Part shown: positions 1-5,429 of the stretch, piece by piece
How the letters are laid out: each line of letters opens with the position of its first letter
Position numbering within the stretch: position 1 is the first letter of the stretch
Origin: an uncultured Dietzia sp.
Lineage (GTDB): Bacteria > Actinomycetota > Actinomycetes > Mycobacteriales > Mycobacteriaceae
Assembly (NCBI GenBank): GCA_946570335.1
Contig: CAMNYG010000044.1
Location: forward strand, 1 to 8,221
Reading direction: 5' to 3'
DNA length: 8,221 nt
Program-made: the position numbers and the translations under genes
The notes under the pieces: model-generated
What the model saw: only the letters and a program-made list of their open reading frames with translations
Told to the model about the DNA's origin: nothing
The model's database searches: none

Positions 1-894
1 GCCCAGGCTCGTCGCGGCGGACGGCGGGTGACCGCGTTCGACGCCTGGAATCCGCCCGGTGCCGGCGTGCGGGTGCGCACCGGCGCCCACGTGAGGTGCG
101 TGCGGTGGGCTTCCGGTGTGGTGGGTGGCCGGTGTGACGGTGTGGTCGTCGCCGGATCCGGGACCGACGACGACGAGGAGATCGCCGCTCGGGAGGTGAT
201 CCTGTGTGCAGGGGCGATCGGTTCGGCCGCCATTCTCACGGCGTCGGGGCTCGGCTCCCCGACCGGCCACCCGGTGGGCGATCGCGTGCAGGAGCATCCG
301 GAGGTTCTCCTCGACATTCCCGAGGGTTTCGCCGGCGGGTTGTCAGCGGATTCCGCCGCCGGAGGCGAGTGGTCTGCGGGAGGCGACGCGTTGCCGCCCC
401 TGCTCTCGCATGTCGTTCGACTCGACGTGCCAGGTGGTGGGGCGGACCGGCCGGAGGTGGAGGTGCGACCGTACTCGGTGCCGATGCACCGGCTCATCCC
501 CGGTGCGGCCCCCATGCCGGCCAGGATCGGGATCGCGCTGATGAACCCGGTGGGACACGGACGCATCGCCGCCGACGGCACGGTGTGGCTGCCCGACGAT
601 CCCCGCGACGCCGCCGCGCTCGACACGGCGACCGGGATCGTGGCGGACAGGCTCTGGCCGGAGAGGTCCGGCGCGGGAGCGGATCGGCCGCTGCCGTCGA
701 CCTCGCAGCACTTGTCCGGGTCCGCACGGATCGGGGAGGTCGTGGACGATGCGGGTCGCGTTCTGGGGGTCGGGGGGCTGCGTGTCGCCGATGCGTCGGT
801 CTTCCCGGTGCTGCCGCGGTGCGGACCGTACTACACGGTCCTGGCGGTGGCCGAGTGCCTCGCCGCGGAGGTGGCCGCCGAACGACCGTGGTAG
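1..894 (+). CDS. GMC-family FAD-dependent oxidoreductase, C-terminal part (5' end outside window), possibly MftG-like
   Basis: The frame is open through base 1, so the GTG at 28 is probably internal and about 297 residues of a larger enzyme are seen. GMC enzymes oxidise alcohols or similar substrates with bound FAD. Seen here: the mid-protein FAD-domain segment REVILCAGAIGS (codons near 193-228), a following VGDRVQEHP resembling the family's VGxNLQDHP, and the C-terminal catalytic-His block HLSGSARIG (709-735; family form HxxGTxRMG), then GLRVADASVFP and GPYYTVLAVAE. The GP..T.....E ending resembles Rv0697/MftG-type GMC proteins more than choline dehydrogenases, which usually end GNTNAPT. MftG sits at the end of mycofactocin loci and helps recycle that cofactor; the nicotinoprotein dehydrogenase downstream at 2626 fits this. 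The N-terminal Rossmann GxGxxG lies outside the window. GMC family is near certain; MftG is a moderate inference. Confidence 0.85.
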   Translation, partial: AQARRGGRRVTAFDAWNPPGAGVRVRTGAHVRCVRWASGVVGGRCDGVVVAGSGTDDDEEIAAREVILCAGAIGSAAILTASGLGSPTGHPVGDRVQEHPEVLLDIPEGFAGGLSADSAAGGEWSAGGDALPPLLSHVVRLDVPGGGADRPEVEVRPYSVPMHRLIPGAAPMPARIGIALMNPVGHGRIAADGTVWLPDDPRDAAALDTATGIVADRLWPERSGAGADRPLPSTSQHLSGSARIGEVVDDAGRVLGVGGLRVADASVFPVLPRCGPYYTVLAVAECLAAEVAAERPW

Positions 895-902
895 AACTCG
901 TA

Positions 903-920
903 GGTGGAACACGTTCCACC
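903..920. promoter_or_regulatory. Perfect palindrome, TetR/KstR-type operator candidate
   Basis: GGTGGAAC-AC-GTTCCACC: eight perfect base pairs around a 2-base centre, between the GMC stop (894) and the hydrolase start (954). Its inner 14 bases, TGGAACACGTTCCA (905-918), fit the KstR consensus TnnAACnnGTTnnA. The same AACACGTT core recurs twice before the alcohol dehydrogenase. A terminator role is less likely because the loop is tiny and no T-run follows. Which repressor binds is unknown. Confidence 0.6.
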
Positions 921-953
921 GCCGGGGTGGGCGGAGTACCGGAAGGCATGCGC

Positions 954-1862
954 ATGGCAGGCGTCGAGACGACCATCGAACCGCGTCGGTTCACCGTGGA
1001 CAGGTTCCCCGGGCTGACCCTGGTCGGCGAGGTGTGGGACCCGGTCGGGCCCGATGGACTCGAGACCGAGCCCCGCGACGAGCTCCTCATGCTGCACGGT
1101 GGTGCGCAGACCAGGCACGCCTGGACCCGGGCGGCCCGTCGCCTGGCCACGGAGGGCTACCGCGTCACCTCGATGGACGCACGCGGCCACGGCGACAGCG
1201 ACTGGGACCCCGAGGGGGATTACGACATCCACCGCATGGCCGAGGACCTGGAGGCGATCGTCGCCGAGCGGTTCCCCGAGCGTCGCCCGGTGATCGTCGG
1301 GGCCTCCCTGGGCGGGATGACCGCGATGCTCTCGCTCGGCTCCGGAGCGGATGTCGCACGTGCGCTGGTGCTGGTGGACGTGACCCCGAAGATCGAGGCG
1401 GCGGGCGTCCAGCGGATCGGGGAGTTCATGAGGTCGGGCTTCAACGGTTTCGCCAGCCTGGAGGAGGCGGCCGACGCCATATCCGCCTATCAGCCGCACC
1501 GCAGGCGTCCGGCCAACATCGAGGGACTGCGCAAGAACCTCCGGCTGCGTGAGGACGGCCGTTGGCACTGGCACTGGGATCCGCGCTTTGCCGGCAATGC
1601 CTCGGCGGACAACGCCGAGATCGGCAACGCCTTCTTCGAGACGCTGGTGCCGAAGATCCAGCAGCCGACGCTTCTCATCCGCGGCGGCGCCTCCGACATC
1701 GTCAGCGACGACTCGGTCCGCCATCTGCTGGAGCATCTTCCGCACGCGTACACGATGGAGGTCGCCGACGCGGGACACATGGTCGCCGGCGACGACAACG
1801 CGGTGTTCCTCGACCAACTCGGGTGGTTCCTCACGGAGATCGTGGGGGCGCCCGGGCAGTAA
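954..1862 (+). CDS. alpha/beta hydrolase
   Basis: A 302-residue alpha/beta-hydrolase-fold enzyme, cytosolic (no signal peptide seen). In order: oxyanion-hole HGG (48-50); GHGDSDW after strand 4 (78-84); nucleophile elbow GASLGG with Ser118; a cap region rich in Trp/His (about 155-230, including WHWHWDP); acid Asp248 in GGASDIV; and catalytic His275 in DAGHMV. The triad is Ser-Asp-His, so this is an esterase/lactonase/C-C hydrolase type, not an Asp-nucleophile epoxide hydrolase or dehalogenase. The substrate cannot be told. ATG 954 is preferred over ATG 948 because GGAAGG (941-946) is 7 bases from 954 but only 1 from 948. The frame stays open far upstream through the GMC gene, but that part is a shadow. 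A perfect palindromic operator candidate (903-920) lies just upstream, so the gene may be regulated separately from the GMC gene. Confidence 0.88.
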   Translation: MAGVETTIEPRRFTVDRFPGLTLVGEVWDPVGPDGLETEPRDELLMLHGGAQTRHAWTRAARRLATEGYRVTSMDARGHGDSDWDPEGDYDIHRMAEDLEAIVAERFPERRPVIVGASLGGMTAMLSLGSGADVARALVLVDVTPKIEAAGVQRIGEFMRSGFNGFASLEEAADAISAYQPHRRRPANIEGLRKNLRLREDGRWHWHWDPRFAGNASADNAEIGNAFFETLVPKIQQPTLLIRGGASDIVSDDSVRHLLEHLPHAYTMEVADAGHMVAGDDNAVFLDQLGWFLTEIVGAPGQ

Positions 1863-1902
1863 ACCGGACCCGGCGGTGTTGTGACAGACTGAAACGGACA
1901 CA

Positions 1903-1920
1903 TATACCCCAGTAGGTATA
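1903..1920. promoter_or_regulatory. CsoR/CstR-type operator upstream of thioredoxin
   Basis: TATACC-CCAGTA-GGTATA, an inverted repeat with 6-base arms and 6-base spacer. It matches the site at 3827-3844 (in front of the CstR-like gene) at 15 of 18 positions. C-rich/G-rich halves flanked by TA are typical of CsoR-superfamily operators. The left half TATACC could also be a -10 element, 16 bases after GTGACA (1881-1886), which would make repressor and polymerase binding exclusive. The centre is about 107 bases from the thioredoxin start. Confidence 0.6.
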
Positions 1921-1980
1921 GATTGTCGCAGAAGGTCGTCGCCGACGCGGGGTGTCCGTAGGCTGGCGGCCACGACACGA

Positions 1981-2004
1981 CGGGACGAGAGTCGCCCCGT
2001 CCCG
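1981..2004 (+). other. Leader hairpin next to the thioredoxin RBS
   Basis: CGGGACG (1981-1987) pairs perfectly with CGTCCCG (1998-2004) around a 10-base loop. It ends one base before the Shine-Dalgarno AAGGAGG (2006-2012). It could affect translation initiation or mRNA stability, or simply be a chance hairpin in GC-rich DNA. Confidence 0.3.
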
Positions 2005-2018
2005 CAAGGAGGCATCTC

Positions 2019-2402
2019 ATGACCACCGTCGACATCACGACCGCCGATTTCGAGAAGACCGTCACCGAGAACGACATCGTCCTGGTTGACTTCTGGGCTG
2101 AGTGGTGTGGTCCCTGTAAGGCGTTCGGTCCCGTCTACGAGAAGGTATCGGGTAAGAATCCGGAGATCACCTTCGCCAAGGTGGACACCGACGCCGAGCA
2201 GCAGCTGGGGGCGATGCTCCAGATCCAGTCGATCCCCACCCTCATGGCGTTCCGCGAGGGTATCGCCGTCTTCCGCCACTCGGGCGCGATCCCGGAGCAG
2301 GCGCTGGACGACCTGGTCGAGCAGATCAAGGGATTGGACATGGACGAGGTCCGCAAGGCCGTGGACGAGGCGCAGGCCCAGCAGGGTGGCGCCCAGTCCT
2401 GA
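2019..2402 (+). CDS. thioredoxin (mycobacterial TrxB1-like)
   Basis: A 127-residue cytosolic thioredoxin, a general disulfide/persulfide reductant fed by thioredoxin reductase. It carries the classical active site WCGPC (29-33; Cys30 and Cys33), the buried Asp24 in VDFW, the cis-proline loop SIPT (Pro73) and a C-terminal helix. About 20 polar residues follow the usual thioredoxin end (EQIKGLDMDEVRK..., rich in Gln/Ala). From memory this tail and the MTT-D-T start resemble Rv1471 (TrxB1) of M. tuberculosis. The start is clear: AAGGAGG (2006-2012) is 6 bases before the ATG. It appears monocistronic, with its own 156-base upstream region containing a CsoR/CstR-type operator (1903-1920) nearly identical to one before the CstR-like gene at 3951. 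I infer induction by reactive sulfur or thiol stress. No thioredoxin reductase is in the window. Confidence 0.95.
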   Translation: MTTVDITTADFEKTVTENDIVLVDFWAEWCGPCKAFGPVYEKVSGKNPEITFAKVDTDAEQQLGAMLQIQSIPTLMAFREGIAVFRHSGAIPEQALDDLVEQIKGLDMDEVRKAVDEAQAQQGGAQS

Positions 2403-2437
2403 TCGGCTCGGGTTGATCGGTCCGGAACCGGCCTGGT

Positions 2438-2458
2438 CGGGTGTATTCCACACGCCCG
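2438..2458 (+). terminator. Possible hairpin terminator after thioredoxin
   Basis: CGGGTGT (2438-2444) can pair with ACA and CCCG of 2450-2458 across loop ATTCC with a 2-base bulge, 36 bases after the thioredoxin stop. There is no T-run, as often in actinobacteria. More GC hairpins are possible between 2460 and 2515, so the exact structure is uncertain. Confidence 0.3.
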
Positions 2459-2518
2459 GCGCGGGTCGGGGTCCGGCCGTCGGGTCCCGGGGTGCTCACC
2501 ACCGGGCCCACCGGGTGC

Positions 2519-2532
2519 TGCAACACGTTCTA
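2519..2532. promoter_or_regulatory. TetR/KstR-type operator candidate, upstream site of alcohol dehydrogenase
   Basis: TGCAACACGTTCTA fits TnnAACnnGTTnnA exactly and shares the AACACGTT core with 905-918 and 2573-2586. It ends 6 bases before a possible -35 (TCGACA, 2539-2544), a position suited to activation or to cooperative repression with the second site 54 bases downstream. Confidence 0.5.
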
Positions 2533-2538
2533 CGAAGC

Positions 2539-2569
2539 TCGACACTCCGTGCCATTTTGCGGTTATCGT
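2539..2569 (+). promoter_or_regulatory. Possible promoter of the alcohol dehydrogenase
   Basis: TCGACA (2539-2544, near TTGACA) and TATCGT (2564-2569, fits TAnnnT) are separated by 19 bases, slightly long. This lies in the only locally AT-richer stretch of the intergenic region. A start near 2576 would give a leader of about 50 bases carrying the RBS at 2614-2619 and would put the second AACACGTT site on the transcription start. Confidence 0.35.
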
Positions 2570-2572
2570 GAT

Positions 2573-2586
2573 GAGAACACGTTTCA
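2573..2586. promoter_or_regulatory. TetR/KstR-type operator candidate, downstream site of alcohol dehydrogenase
   Basis: GAGAACACGTTTCA carries the same AACACGTT core but differs from TnnAACnnGTTnnA at the first base (G for T). It is centred 54 bases from the site at 2519-2532 and overlaps the likely transcription start, a classic repressor position. Confidence 0.42.
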
Positions 2587-2625
2587 GTGCCGGGGGGATT
2601 TCCGGCAGGTCCGAAAGGAAGCCGC

Positions 2626-3747
2626 ATGAAGACCAAGGCAGCCATCGCCCGGGAGCTGGGCAAGCCGTTCGAGATCGTCGAGGCAGAACTCGACGGACCC
2701 AACCGCGGCGAGGTGCTCGTCAAGTGGAAGGTCGCCGGCCTGTGCCACTCGGACCTGCACATGCGGACCGGCGATCTGCCGGGCCGTCTGCCGATCGTCG
2801 TGGGTCACGAGGGTGCCGGCGTGGTTGAGGCCGTCGGTGAGGGCGTGACCCACGTCCAGCCGGGCGACCACGTCGTGGGGTCGTTCATCCCCGCCTGTGG
2901 GCACTGCCCGGCGTGCGCTCGTGGCATGTCCAACCTGTGCGACGGGGGCCTCAACGGCACCTTCGGTGTGATGGAGGACGGTCGCTACCCGTTCAAGCTG
3001 GAGAACGGTGATACCGCCGGCGCGATGTGCACCCTGGGCACCTTCTCCCAGTACACGGTCGCCAACAAGAACTCGGTGGTCAAGATCCAGGACTGGATCC
3101 CCTTCGAGGTGGCCGCGCTGGTCGGCTGTGGTGTCACCACCGGCTGGGGCTCGGCCGTCTATTCGGCGGACGTCAAGGCCGGCGACACCGTCGTGGTGTT
3201 CGGCATCGGTGGCATCGGCATCAACGCCGTGCAGGGCGCCAAGCACGCCGGCGCACGCTTCATCATCGCGATCGACACGGACGAGTCCAAGCGCGACAAG
3301 GCGATGGAGTTCGGTGCCACCCACTTCTACACGGACGCGGAGGAGGCCAAGGCCGAGCTGCCGGGCCTGACCTGGGGGCTCATGGCGGAGAAGGCCATCA
3401 TCACGATCGGTGTGGCCGATGCCAAGGTGACCGCCGACGCGACCGACATGGTGGGCAAGCGCGGCACGGTGGTCCTGACCTCCATGGGTGGGCTCGACAA
3501 CCAGTCCATCAACCTCACGGGCCTGTTCGTCTCCCAGTACGAGAAGTCCATCAAGGGCTCGCTGTTCGGCTCGGCCAATGCGTTCTACGACATCCCCAAT
3601 CTGCTGCGTCTGTGGGATGAGAAGCAGGTCAAGCTCGACGAGCTCGTCACCCATCGCTTCACTCTCGACCAGGTCAACGAGGGGTACGAGATGATGGAGA
3701 AGGGTGGCGACGGGATGGTCCGCGGGATCATCGTCCACGAGGACTGA
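2626..3747 (+). CDS. NDMA-dependent (nicotinoprotein) zinc alcohol dehydrogenase
   Basis: A 373-residue medium-chain dehydrogenase. Catalytic zinc ligands are Cys40 (GLCHSD), His61 (GHEGAG) and Cys168 (VGCGV). The structural zinc lobe has Cys91, 94, 97 and 105. The Rossmann motif is GIGGIG (193-198), with Asp217 closing the second strand (NAD-type). Overall pattern (MKTKAA start, SFIPACGHCPAC, NLCD, LGTFSQYTV, YGLMA-like TWGLMAEKAIIT, IKGSLFGSAN) matches the Rxyl_3153/AdhB-AdhD family. These enzymes hold NAD(P) tightly and pass electrons to the artificial acceptor NDMA in vitro and to mycofactocin in vivo. ATG 2626 is chosen over GTG 2587 because AAAGGA (2614-2619) sits 6 bases ahead and family members begin MKTK. 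The gene has its own promoter region with two AACACGTT sites, and a GC hairpin follows the stop. The physiological alcohol is not evident. Confidence 0.94.
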   Translation: MKTKAAIARELGKPFEIVEAELDGPNRGEVLVKWKVAGLCHSDLHMRTGDLPGRLPIVVGHEGAGVVEAVGEGVTHVQPGDHVVGSFIPACGHCPACARGMSNLCDGGLNGTFGVMEDGRYPFKLENGDTAGAMCTLGTFSQYTVANKNSVVKIQDWIPFEVAALVGCGVTTGWGSAVYSADVKAGDTVVVFGIGGIGINAVQGAKHAGARFIIAIDTDESKRDKAMEFGATHFYTDAEEAKAELPGLTWGLMAEKAIITIGVADAKVTADATDMVGKRGTVVLTSMGGLDNQSINLTGLFVSQYEKSIKGSLFGSANAFYDIPNLLRLWDEKQVKLDELVTHRFTLDQVNEGYEMMEKGGDGMVRGIIVHED

Positions 3748-3757
3748 CCCGTCGGGT

Positions 3758-3802
3758 TCCCGTCCCCCCGCGTGCCCGCGCCGTGACGGGCGGGGGCGGG
3801 GA
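3758..3802 (+). terminator. GC-rich hairpin terminator after alcohol dehydrogenase
   Basis: CCCCCGC (3765-3771) pairs with GCGGGGG (3790-3796). With a bulge, outer TCCC (3758-3761) can pair with GGGA (3799-3802). It begins about 10 bases after the stop and has no T-run. It probably separates the dehydrogenase from the CstR-like operon. Confidence 0.4.
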
Positions 3803-3826
3803 GCGTCGTTCGGGAAGTCGCGCGGA

Positions 3827-3844
3827 TATACCCCCGTGGGTACA
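3827..3844. promoter_or_regulatory. CsoR/CstR-type operator upstream of the CstR-like gene
   Basis: TATACCC-CCGT-GGGTACA, containing TACCC-N4-GGGTA (3829-3842), a textbook CsoR-superfamily operator shape. It is the twin of 1903-1920 (15 of 18 identical). Being directly upstream of a CsoR-superfamily gene, it implies autoregulation; the centre is about 115 bases before the ATG. Confidence 0.7.
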
Positions 3845-3860
3845 CTGGCCGTGGCTGGTG

Positions 3861-3874
3861 GACCCACGGGGGTC
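3861..3874. promoter_or_regulatory. Possible second, weaker CstR-type operator
   Basis: GACCC-ACGG-GGGTC has the same ACCC-N4-GGGT geometry as the site at 3829-3842. Its centre is 32 bases further downstream, about three helical turns, so both would face the same side of the DNA. The outer T/A pair of the first site is replaced by G/C. Confidence 0.35.
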
Positions 3875-3950
3875 TCGCGTATCCGCCGCGTGGCGGCCCG
3901 GGACCGACGGTGTCCACCCGGCCGTTCCGATCCGTCGAAAGAGGTGCGCC

Positions 3951-4217
3951 ATGTCCCAAGCCGATCCGCGACAGCAGGTACTCAACAGGTTGCGTCGTGC
4001 GCGCGGTCAGCTCAACGCCGTGATCGACATGGTCGAGCAGGAGCGCTCCTGCAAGGAGATCATCACCCAACTGGCGGCGGTGTCCAAGGCGCTCGATCGC
4101 GCCGGGTTCAAGATCATCAGCGAGAACATCCAGGAGTGCGTGGTGCGCGACGGTGAGCCCGACGGGGACGGGGTCACCCTCGATGAGCTCGAGAAGCTCT
4201 TCCTCTCGCTCGCCTGA
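3951..4217 (+). CDS. CsoR-superfamily transcriptional repressor, CstR-like (persulfide sensor)
   Basis: An 88-residue all-helical DUF156/CsoR-family repressor, normally a tetramer that releases DNA on binding metal or being modified. The N-terminal helix LNRLRRARGQLNAVIDMVE is the family DNA-binding signature. Copper CsoR uses Cys-His-Cys; here the positions are Cys34 (ERSCKE), Asn59 (SENIQEC) and Cys63. The absent His and the 29-residue Cys-Cys spacing equal CstR of Staphylococcus aureus (Cys31/Cys60, SENLIEC), in which persulfides bridge the two cysteines. FrmR (formaldehyde) lacks the second Cys, so it fits poorly despite the dehydrogenase next door. Start: AAAGAGG (3938-3944) 6 bases before the ATG. 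One strong and one weaker operator lie upstream, suggesting autoregulation. The DUF302 gene follows after 73 bases and is probably co-transcribed. The thioredoxin at 2019 carries the twin operator. Family is certain; the persulfide ligand is inferred. Confidence 0.93.
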   Translation: MSQADPRQQVLNRLRRARGQLNAVIDMVEQERSCKEIITQLAAVSKALDRAGFKIISENIQECVVRDGEPDGDGVTLDELEKLFLSLA

Positions 4218-4290
4218 CCCGTCGCGGCCGTGCATGGGAGACTGGGCGCACAGGTACCCGGGCCCGTCAGGGCGAAAGGCGGAGATCGTC

Positions 4291-4677
4291 ATGGATGTCG
4301 GAATCGGCACGTTCACCGAGATGAGCTTCGACGAGGCGGTGGAGGCCACCCGGGTGGCGCTCGCCGAGCGCGGGTTCGGCGTCCTTCACGAGATCGATTT
4401 CACGGCGACCCTGAAGAACAAGATCGACAAGGACATCGAGCGCGTGCTCATCCTGGGCGCCTGCAACCCCGGGTTTGCCGGCGAGGCCTACGACATCAAC
4501 AAGGACGTCGCCCTGATGATCCCGTGCAACGTCGTGGTGCGGGAATCAGGCGGAGGCTGCGTGATCGAAGCCCAGAACCCGGACCTGCTCTCGAACATCA
4601 TCTCCGGGGGACTCCGGGATCTGGCGGACGAGTTGGCGGCGGACCTGCGCGCGATGATGGACGACCTCACGCGGTAA
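4291..4677 (+). CDS. DUF302 domain-containing protein
   Basis: A 128-residue protein that is a single DUF302 domain. Visible hallmarks: the N-terminal FDEAVEATRVALAERGFGVL segment (13-32), DFTATLKNK, the ILGACNP block (Cys58), ALMIPCNVVV (Cys79) and a C-terminal amphipathic helix. A third Cys is at 90 (GGGCVIE). The two cysteines in ACNP and PCxVxV are conserved in the family and could be redox- or ligand-active; no biochemical function is firmly established. There is no signal peptide or membrane helix. The ATG at 4291 has GGAG (4281-4284) 6 bases upstream; the open frame extends back to 4153 but lacks an RBS there and overlaps the repressor gene. It lies 73 bases after the CstR-like repressor on the same strand with no obvious terminator between, so I infer co-regulation and a role in sulfur/thiol stress. 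Confidence 0.87.
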   Translation: MDVGIGTFTEMSFDEAVEATRVALAERGFGVLHEIDFTATLKNKIDKDIERVLILGACNPGFAGEAYDINKDVALMIPCNVVVRESGGGCVIEAQNPDLLSNIISGGLRDLADELAADLRAMMDDLTR

Positions 4678-4704
4678 CGGTGCCCGCGGCGTGCGGCCCG
4701 CGAC

Positions 4705-4710
4705 TATTCT
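4705..4710 (+). promoter_or_regulatory. -10 element of a leaderless promoter (DUF1707 gene)
   Basis: TATTCT fits TAnnnT and is followed by 6 bases and then the ATG at 4717, which would therefore be the transcription start. No Shine-Dalgarno sequence is present. A clear -35 is not visible. Confidence 0.5.
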
Positions 4711-4716
4711 CTGGTT

Positions 4717-5361
4717 ATGGCCTCAGATCCCCACGACACCTCGTCTTTTCAGGACCCGCGCACCATCGCGCAGCGCCGTCTCGAGCAGATGGTGGGGCGT
4801 GGGGAGCTGTCACTGTCGGAGTTCTCCGATCGCGCCGCCAAGATCTGGGCCGCGACCTGTCCCGCCGAGCTCGAGGTCGCATTGAGCGGACTACCCGCGC
4901 AGCCCCTCGCCGGAGAGGCCTTCCGGACGCTCGCGCGGCAGGCGGGACAGGCGCCCGCGACCAGTCCCGGCTCGGCGATCACGGTCGACGAGAGTCAGAG
5001 GAAGACCTCGGTCTTCGACACCCTCAAGCGCGAGGGCCGGTGGCTGCTCCCGGACGACTACCGGCTCACCTCCTGGATGGGGGATATCTACCTCGACGCC
5101 CGCGAGGCCGTCGTGGACCGACCCCGCACGCACGTCCAGCTCAACCTGTGGGGCGCTGACGCCAAGATCCTGCTGCCGCCGGGGGTGTCGGTCTCGGTGA
5201 CGGGCAACCGCACCTTGTCAGATCTCAAGATCGACGAGGGCAAGTACGAGATCCGCGGCGGCCCCCACCTGGACTTCGAGATCAACGGATTCATGGCGGG
5301 CGTGAAGATCAAGATCCTCGCCGCGGGGGAGAAGATCCCCAAGACCTGGAAGTGGTTCTAG
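4717..5361 (+). CDS. DUF1707 / LiaF-like (DUF2154-type) protein
   Basis: A 214-residue protein. Residues about 14-60 (RTIAQRRLEQMVGRGELSLSEFSDRAAKIW...LSGLP) are a DUF1707 (SHOCT-like) domain, common at the N-terminus of actinobacterial proteins. A flexible Ala/Ser/Pro linker spans 61-98. Residues about 99-202 (VFDTLKREGRWLLPDDY..., GDIYLDAREAVV, NLWGADAKILLPPGVSVSV) form the beta-rich repeat seen in LiaF/cell-wall-active-antibiotic-response proteins. No transmembrane segment is visible, unlike many DUF1707 proteins, so it is probably cytosolic or peripheral. The end KTWKWF is aromatic and basic. The role may be envelope-stress related, but that is family-level inference. There is no RBS; TATTCT six bases upstream of the ATG points to a leaderless mRNA. 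It converges with folA (68-base gap, in which I see no convincing terminator). Confidence 0.85.
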   Translation: MASDPHDTSSFQDPRTIAQRRLEQMVGRGELSLSEFSDRAAKIWAATCPAELEVALSGLPAQPLAGEAFRTLARQAGQAPATSPGSAITVDESQRKTSVFDTLKREGRWLLPDDYRLTSWMGDIYLDAREAVVDRPRTHVQLNLWGADAKILLPPGVSVSVTGNRTLSDLKIDEGKYEIRGGPHLDFEINGFMAGVKIKILAAGEKIPKTWKWF

Positions 5362-5429
5362 ACGCCCGGAGGAGTCGAGGCGGGCCCCGCGATAGGCAGC
5401 AGGCGGTAGTCGGTCAGCGACACACGCAC

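Noticed and set aside
28..30. GTG as the start of the GMC gene
   Set aside because: The frame remains open to base 1 and the protein would lack the FAD-binding N-terminus; the gene is simply cut by the window edge.
903..920. Rho-independent terminator of the GMC gene
   Set aside because: A 2-base centre gives too small a loop and there is no T-run; the core recurs in another promoter, which favours an operator.
204..953. Long in-frame extension of the alpha/beta hydrolase back through the GMC gene
   Set aside because: The extra sequence is low-complexity Arg/Gly-rich shadow of the GMC coding frame; a good RBS and family start are at 954.
831..2453. 540-codon open frame on the minus strand
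   Set aside because: It runs antisense across the hydrolase and thioredoxin, both with intact catalytic motifs; its translation has no recognisable domain. A GC-rich artefact.
2584..3867. 427-codon open frame on the minus strand
   Set aside because: Antisense mirror of the alcohol dehydrogenase, His/Asp/Arg-rich translation with no fold signature.
3951..4217. FrmR-type formaldehyde sensor, suggested by the adjacent alcohol dehydrogenase
   Set aside because: FrmR lacks the second cysteine, and the SEN..EC context is that of CstR. The operator pairs the repressor with thioredoxin, not with the dehydrogenase.
4213..4271. CCTGAC/GTCAGG inverted repeat as a terminator between the repressor and DUF302 genes
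   Set aside because: Six-base arms with a 47-base loop are not a credible terminator; probably chance.
4230..5159. 309-codon open frame across the DUF302 and DUF1707 genes
   Set aside because: Out-of-frame shadow of two recognisable genes; Arg/Gly-rich translation.
5362..5429. Bidirectional terminator between the DUF1707 gene and folA
   Set aside because: Only a 5-bp stem (GCCCG/CGGGC) with a 12-base loop and no T-run could be found; not supportable.
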